Shown: one piece after another, positions 30,034 through 33,269 of the stretch | Layout: every line of letters begins with the position of its first letter | Position numbering within the stretch: position 1 is the first letter of the stretch | Origin: Opacimonas sp964559075 | Lineage (GTDB): Bacteria; Pseudomonadota; Gammaproteobacteria; Enterobacterales; Alteromonadaceae | NCBI GenBank assembly: GCA_964559075.1 | Contig: CAZLGJ010000012.1 | Coordinates: forward strand, 1-33,269 | Length of the DNA: 33,269 nt | Reading direction: 5' to 3' | Position numbers and translations under genes: made by a program | The notes under the pieces: generated by a model | Databases searched by the model: none | What the model was told of the DNA's origin: nothing | What the model saw: the letters and a program-made list of their open reading frames with translations, nothing else

Positions 30034-30720
30034 ATGTCAGAGTCTCAATCCACGCCAGCCACCAATACCCATAACAATGCCGTTGGCGAAGTGATGCGGG
30101 GCAATCTGTTTGTCGTGTCAGCCCCTTCTGGCGCCGGCAAATCCAGCTTGATTAAAGCATTAATGGCTGAGCATGCAAGCGAACCTGCCCCTAAAGCAGT
30201 GTCTGTGTCGCACACTACGCGCGCTCCACGTCCTGGCGAAGTCGATGGAGAGCACTATCACTTTGTCGATGAAACTGCGTTTAAGCAAATGATAAGCACC
30301 GACGGCTTTTTTGAATGGGCCGAGGTCTTTGGCAAATACTACGGGACGTCCAAGCAAGCGATTGCGGATTATTTAGATCGCGGAGTGGATGTCTTTTTGG
30401 ATATTGACTGGCAAGGAGCCCGGCAGGTCAAAGCACAATGCCCCGAAGCTATCGGCGTCTTTATTCTGCCCCCAAGCGTGGCAGAACTTGAACGGCGCTT
30501 AGTAGGCCGGGGACAAGATGCGCTTGATGTGATCGCCAAACGCATGGAAAAAGCGGTCAGTGAAATGTCGCACTACAACGAATTTGACTTTGTGTTGGTC
30601 AACGATGACTTTGCGACATCGCTTAGTGCTCTCGCCGCGATTGTCACCTCGCAGCGACATACACAATCTTATGTGGGGCAACACCACCCGCAGCTAATTG
30701 CTGAGTTATTGCACAAATGA
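30034..30720 (+). CDS. gmk: Guanylate kinase
   Basis: A 228-residue cytosolic enzyme (GMP + ATP to GDP + ADP). The P-loop is SAPSGAGKSS, followed by SVSHTTRAPRPGEVDGEHYHFVD (GMP-binding region), EWAEVFGKYYGTS, DVFLDIDWQGARQVK and VIAKRMEKAVSEMSHYNEFD. The family is usually about 207 residues, so there are about 20 extra at the N-terminus (polar, Ser/Thr/Asn-rich). An alternative start is ATG 30094, which would give the normal MRGNLFVVSAPSG beginning. Neither ATG has a strong ribosome site, so the start remains open. It is divergent from cyaY and followed by rpoZ after 125 bases. Confidence 0.97.
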   Translation: MSESQSTPATNTHNNAVGEVMRGNLFVVSAPSGAGKSSLIKALMAEHASEPAPKAVSVSHTTRAPRPGEVDGEHYHFVDETAFKQMISTDGFFEWAEVFGKYYGTSKQAIADYLDRGVDVFLDIDWQGARQVKAQCPEAIGVFILPPSVAELERRLVGRGQDALDVIAKRMEKAVSEMSHYNEFDFVLVNDDFATSLSALAAIVTSQRHTQSYVGQHHPQLIAELLHK

Positions 30721-30762
30721 TCTGTTAAGTTGGTCTAAAATAAGGTAAAATCCTCGCCCTTT

Positions 30763-30792
30763 TTGACAAATCTCCCGATATTCAGCTATAAG
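30763..30792 (+). promoter_or_regulatory. Candidate sigma-70 promoter for rpoZ-spoT
   Basis: A perfect -35 TTGACA (30763-30768) is followed after 17 bases by CTATAA (30786-30791), or after 18 by TATAAG (30787-30792). The element lies 54 bases before the rpoZ ATG, in the gap after gmk. It is one of the strongest promoter-like sequences in the window. Confidence 0.65.
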
Positions 30793-30845
30793 TTGTTTAC
30801 GGGGAGTATATAAATAACTGATTTTAAACAATTTCGGAGAAATAC

Positions 30846-31115
30846 ATGGCTCGAGTCACTGTAGAAGACGCAGTCGAACAAGTGGGTAACCGCTTTGATT
30901 TGATCTTATTGGCGGCAAAACGCGCTCGTCAACTTGCGACCGAAGGCAAAGAACCGCTCGTCGACGCTGGTAATGATAAGCCTACCGTTGTTGCCTTACG
31001 CGAGATTGAACGCCAACTCGTTACCCAAGAATCGATTGAGCAAGCAGAAGTCGTTGAACAGGCGCAAGCAGAAACAGCAGAATTTGCTTCTGTTGCCAAC
31101 ATCCTCGCAGAATAA
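30846..31115 (+). CDS. rpoZ: RNA polymerase subunit omega
   Basis: An 89-residue protein with the omega hallmarks MARVTVEDAVEQVGNRFDLILLAAKRARQL and KPTVVALREIERQL. It stabilises the beta-prime subunit of RNA polymerase and contributes to the ppGpp-binding site there. The acidic C-terminal tail is rich in Glu/Gln/Ala. The ribosome site CGGAGAAA precedes the ATG. It is followed 89 bases later by spoT, the usual gammaproteobacterial order, although the usual spacing is much tighter. Confidence 0.97.
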   Translation: MARVTVEDAVEQVGNRFDLILLAAKRARQLATEGKEPLVDAGNDKPTVVALREIERQLVTQESIEQAEVVEQAQAETAEFASVANILAE

Positions 31116-31142
31116 TCCCCTTTATTCGCGTAAACGACACTA

Positions 31143-31201
31143 GCATCACAAGGGTTTTAGACGTATTCTATATACGTATAGTCTTTAATAACTTGTGATG
31201 C
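31143..31201. promoter_or_regulatory. Nested inverted repeat in the rpoZ-spoT gap, next to the spoT start
   Basis: GCATCACAAG (31143-31152) and CTTGTGATGC (31192-31201) are perfect 10-bp complements. Inside them ACGTAT (31161-31166) and ATACGT (31172-31177) form a second stem with a 5-base loop. The outer arm ends three bases before the spoT GTG at 31205. No T tract follows, so it is not a terminator. It could fold in RNA over the ribosome entry site or be a DNA operator. Confidence 0.7.
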
Positions 31202-31204
31202 AAC

Positions 31205-33269
31205 GTGTATTTATTCGAAGGTCTGCAAAACACCATTCAAACCTATTTACCCGCTGATAAGATCGAGCTTATCAAGCGCGCTTTTTTGTTGGCGCAAGAT
31301 GCCCATGAAGGCCAGATGCGCTCATCTGGTGATCCCTACATTACCCACCCCGTTGCCGTGGCAGTGATCTTGGCAGACATGCATTTTGATCACGAGACAC
31401 TCATGGCGGCTCTGCTGCACGATGTGATTGAAGACACGTCATACACCCGTGACGATTTGGCTGGGCATTTTGGTGAAACCGTGGCAGACCTGGTCGAAGG
31501 CGTGAGTAAGTTAGATAAGCTCAGATTTTCGAGTAAAGAAGAAGCCCAGGTCGAAAACTTTCGCAAGATGCTGCTGGCCATGGTTGAAGATATTCGCGTA
31601 ATATTGATCAAACTTGCTGACCGCACGCACAATATGCGCACCTTAGGCGCGCTCAAACCAGAAAAACGCCGCCGCATTGCGACTGAAACGCTTGAGATTT
31701 ACGCCCCGCTGGCTCATCGGCTGGGGATCCACGATATGAAAAACGAGTTGGAAAACCTCGGCTTTCAAGCGATGCACCCAATGCGTGCCAAGGCATTAGA
31801 AAGTGCGGTACGCCAAGCGCGTGGCAATCGCAAAGAAATCATTGATAATGTGTTTACCGAAATTTGCACTCGCCTAGACAGCCAAGGCTTGCCTGCTTTG
31901 GTCAAAGGCCGAGAAAAACACCTATACTCGATTTATCGCAAGATGAAAAGCAAAGAGCTGCAGTTTAATGAGGTCATGGACATCTATGCGTTTCGCTTAG
32001 TCTTTGACAGTATTGACGATTGTTATCGGGCACTGGGCGTGATGCATGGGTTGTATAAGCCCATCGAAAATCGCTTTAAAGATTATATCGCTATCCCTCG
32101 GACCAATGGTTATCAATCATTACACACCTCATTGAAAGGGCCACACGGGATCCCCGTTGAGATCCAAATTCGCACCAAAGACATGGATTTGATGGCGGAT
32201 AAAGGCGTGGCCGCGCATTGGTTATATAAAGACGATGAAGATACTGATTCGAGTGCACACCTCAAGGCGCGCAAATGGATGCAGACTATTTTGGAGTTGC
32301 AGCAAAGCGCGAGCTCCTCATTTGAATTTATCGAAAACGTCAAATCCGATTTGTTCCCCGATGAAATCTATGTGTTCACGCCCAAAGGCACTATTATCGA
32401 ACTACCTACAGGGTCGTGCGCGGTGGATTTTGCCTATGCAGTGCACTCCGATGTCGGCAATCGCTGTGTCGGCGTGCGGGTAGATAAACGCAACTATCCG
32501 TTATCTCGGCCCTTAGAAAATGGGCAAACGGTCGAGATCATTACTTCACCGCGCGCCAAACCCAATGCCAACTGGCTCAACTATGTGGTGACTGCGCGGG
32601 CGCGCTCATTTGTCCGTCAGTACTTGCGCAAACAGCAATCCGATGATGTCCACAATATGGGCGCGCGGCTATTGCGGCATGCGTTGGGCTCGGTCAAGCT
32701 CGATGATATCGACGAGGCTGAATTAGCGCGGGTTGCGGCAGAGACTAATCATGATACCTTTGCCGACTTGCTCGCGGATATCGGTTTGGGCAATGAGCTC
32801 AGCGCGGTGATTGCGCGGCGTCTGGTGGGTGACTCTGAAGGGCTTAATGACGCCAACAAAAAAGCTAACGTAGCCATTAAAGGCACCGAAGGCTTGTTGC
32901 TGCATTATTCGCGATGTTGTTATCCCATTCCCAATGACGAAATTGTCGCGGTGCTCAATCCTGGGAAAGGCATGATGATCCACCAAGTCGGCTGTAATAA
33001 TATCCGCAAACTGGCGCGCGAAGAAGCGCATCGGGTACTGCCGATGGAGTGGGATGATGATGTTAACGGTGAGTTTAAAGCGTCACTGCGTATTGAGCTG
33101 ATTAATCACCAAGGGATCTTGGCCAAGCTGACCAATACCATCGCTGGGTGTGATGCCAATATCATTTCAATGAACTCCGCAGAAAAAGAATCCAATATTT
33201 ATAACGTCGATTTGGTGTTGACCACCCATAATCGTATTCACTTTGCCGATATCATGCGTAAAATTCGCA
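31205..33269 (+). CDS. spoT: SpoT, bifunctional (p)ppGpp synthetase/hydrolase (3' end cut by window)
   Basis: 688 complete codons are present; E. coli SpoT is 702 long, so only about 14 residues are missing. The start is GTG (YLFEGLQNTIQTYLP follows, matching the SpoT N-terminus); an ATG seven bases earlier is out of frame. The HD hydrolase domain has ALLHDVIEDT (His72-Asp73), and the synthetase domain has GREKHLYSIYRKM and the RFKD signature (Arg290-Asp293) of bifunctional enzymes, followed by YIAIPRTNGYQSLHTS. A TGS domain (about 385-445, DEIYVFTPKG), a conserved-cysteine region (SRCCYPIPNDEIV) and most of an ACT domain follow. It degrades and makes the stringent-response alarmone. No good ribosome site is visible; an inverted repeat abuts the start. 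Confidence 0.97.
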   Translation, partial: MYLFEGLQNTIQTYLPADKIELIKRAFLLAQDAHEGQMRSSGDPYITHPVAVAVILADMHFDHETLMAALLHDVIEDTSYTRDDLAGHFGETVADLVEGVSKLDKLRFSSKEEAQVENFRKMLLAMVEDIRVILIKLADRTHNMRTLGALKPEKRRRIATETLEIYAPLAHRLGIHDMKNELENLGFQAMHPMRAKALESAVRQARGNRKEIIDNVFTEICTRLDSQGLPALVKGREKHLYSIYRKMKSKELQFNEVMDIYAFRLVFDSIDDCYRALGVMHGLYKPIENRFKDYIAIPRTNGYQSLHTSLKGPHGIPVEIQIRTKDMDLMADKGVAAHWLYKDDEDTDSSAHLKARKWMQTILELQQSASSSFEFIENVKSDLFPDEIYVFTPKGTIIELPTGSCAVDFAYAVHSDVGNRCVGVRVDKRNYPLSRPLENGQTVEIITSPRAKPNANWLNYVVTARARSFVRQYLRKQQSDDVHNMGARLLRHALGSVKLDDIDEAELARVAAETNHDTFADLLADIGLGNELSAVIARRLVGDSEGLNDANKKANVAIKGTEGLLLHYSRCCYPIPNDEIVAVLNPGKGMMIHQVGCNNIRKLAREEAHRVLPMEWDDDVNGEFKASLRIELINHQGILAKLTNTIAGCDANIISMNSAEKESNIYNVDLVLTTHNRIHFADIMRKIR

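Noticed and set aside
31143..31201. Terminator between rpoZ and spoT
   Set aside because: The outer and inner stems are A+T-rich, the loop is large, and no T run follows; the position next to the start codon fits regulation better.

Overview
The window is a chromosomal stretch of a gammaproteobacterium, probably an aquatic or marine member near Alteromonadales or Vibrionales. The evidence is the gene set: the end of the ATP synthase operon, hrpB, a yebE-type gene, DUF2058 and TIGR02647 genes, hemCDXY, cyaY and gmk-rpoZ-spoT. Composition looks roughly half G+C by eye. I could not fix a genus. There is no sign of prophage, insertion sequence, CRISPR array, tRNA or rRNA. The assembly is a draft, with a 10-N gap inside one gene.

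Layout. (1) 1-568: end of atpD and atpC, closed by a strong terminator; atpC carries an in-frame TAA at codon 5. (2) 640-8649, + strand: a sensory block (FIST-domain sensor plus histidine kinase; NarL-type response regulator plus MASE1/HisKA_3 kinase), then a glutathione S-transferase and the helicase HrpB. (3) 8698-10218, - strand: a decayed chemoreceptor gene. (4) 10334-13917: CIA30-family protein, a small exported protein, small membrane proteins, a TauE/SafE permease (+), an EamA permease and a glutaredoxin/GST-N-like protein. (5) 14007-18213, - strand: a TonB-dependent receptor resembling the OprC/NosA copper receptors with a DUF2946-like partner, a DUF2058 protein, a HEPN protein and a two-CBS protein. 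(6) 18358-24633: YebE-like protein, TIGR02647 protein, MFS transporter, a periplasmic binding protein paired with an intact chemoreceptor, a UspE-like protein and a YHS protein. (7) 24717-29938, - strand: cyaY, esterase, hemC, hemD, hemX and hemY, ending in a strong terminator. (8) 30034-33269, + strand: gmk, rpoZ and spoT, the last cut by the window end.

How the parts work together. The hem genes make and process uroporphyrinogen III for heme, and cyaY (iron chaperone) sits at the head of the same gene run. The adenylate cyclase gene usually found between hemC and cyaY is absent; an esterase is there instead. Region 2 looks like a signalling island whose first pair resembles NosP/NahK nitric-oxide sensing. 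Regions 3 and 6 each hold a chemoreceptor: one is wrecked and the other is intact with its own binding protein.

I found no convincing wholly new system. The best leads are the atpC nonsense codon, the nested inverted repeat at the spoT start, the OprC-like receptor lacking the expected copper-binding cysteine, the HEPN/CBS pair, the transporter-less binding protein with its chemoreceptor, and the rearranged cyaY-hem locus.
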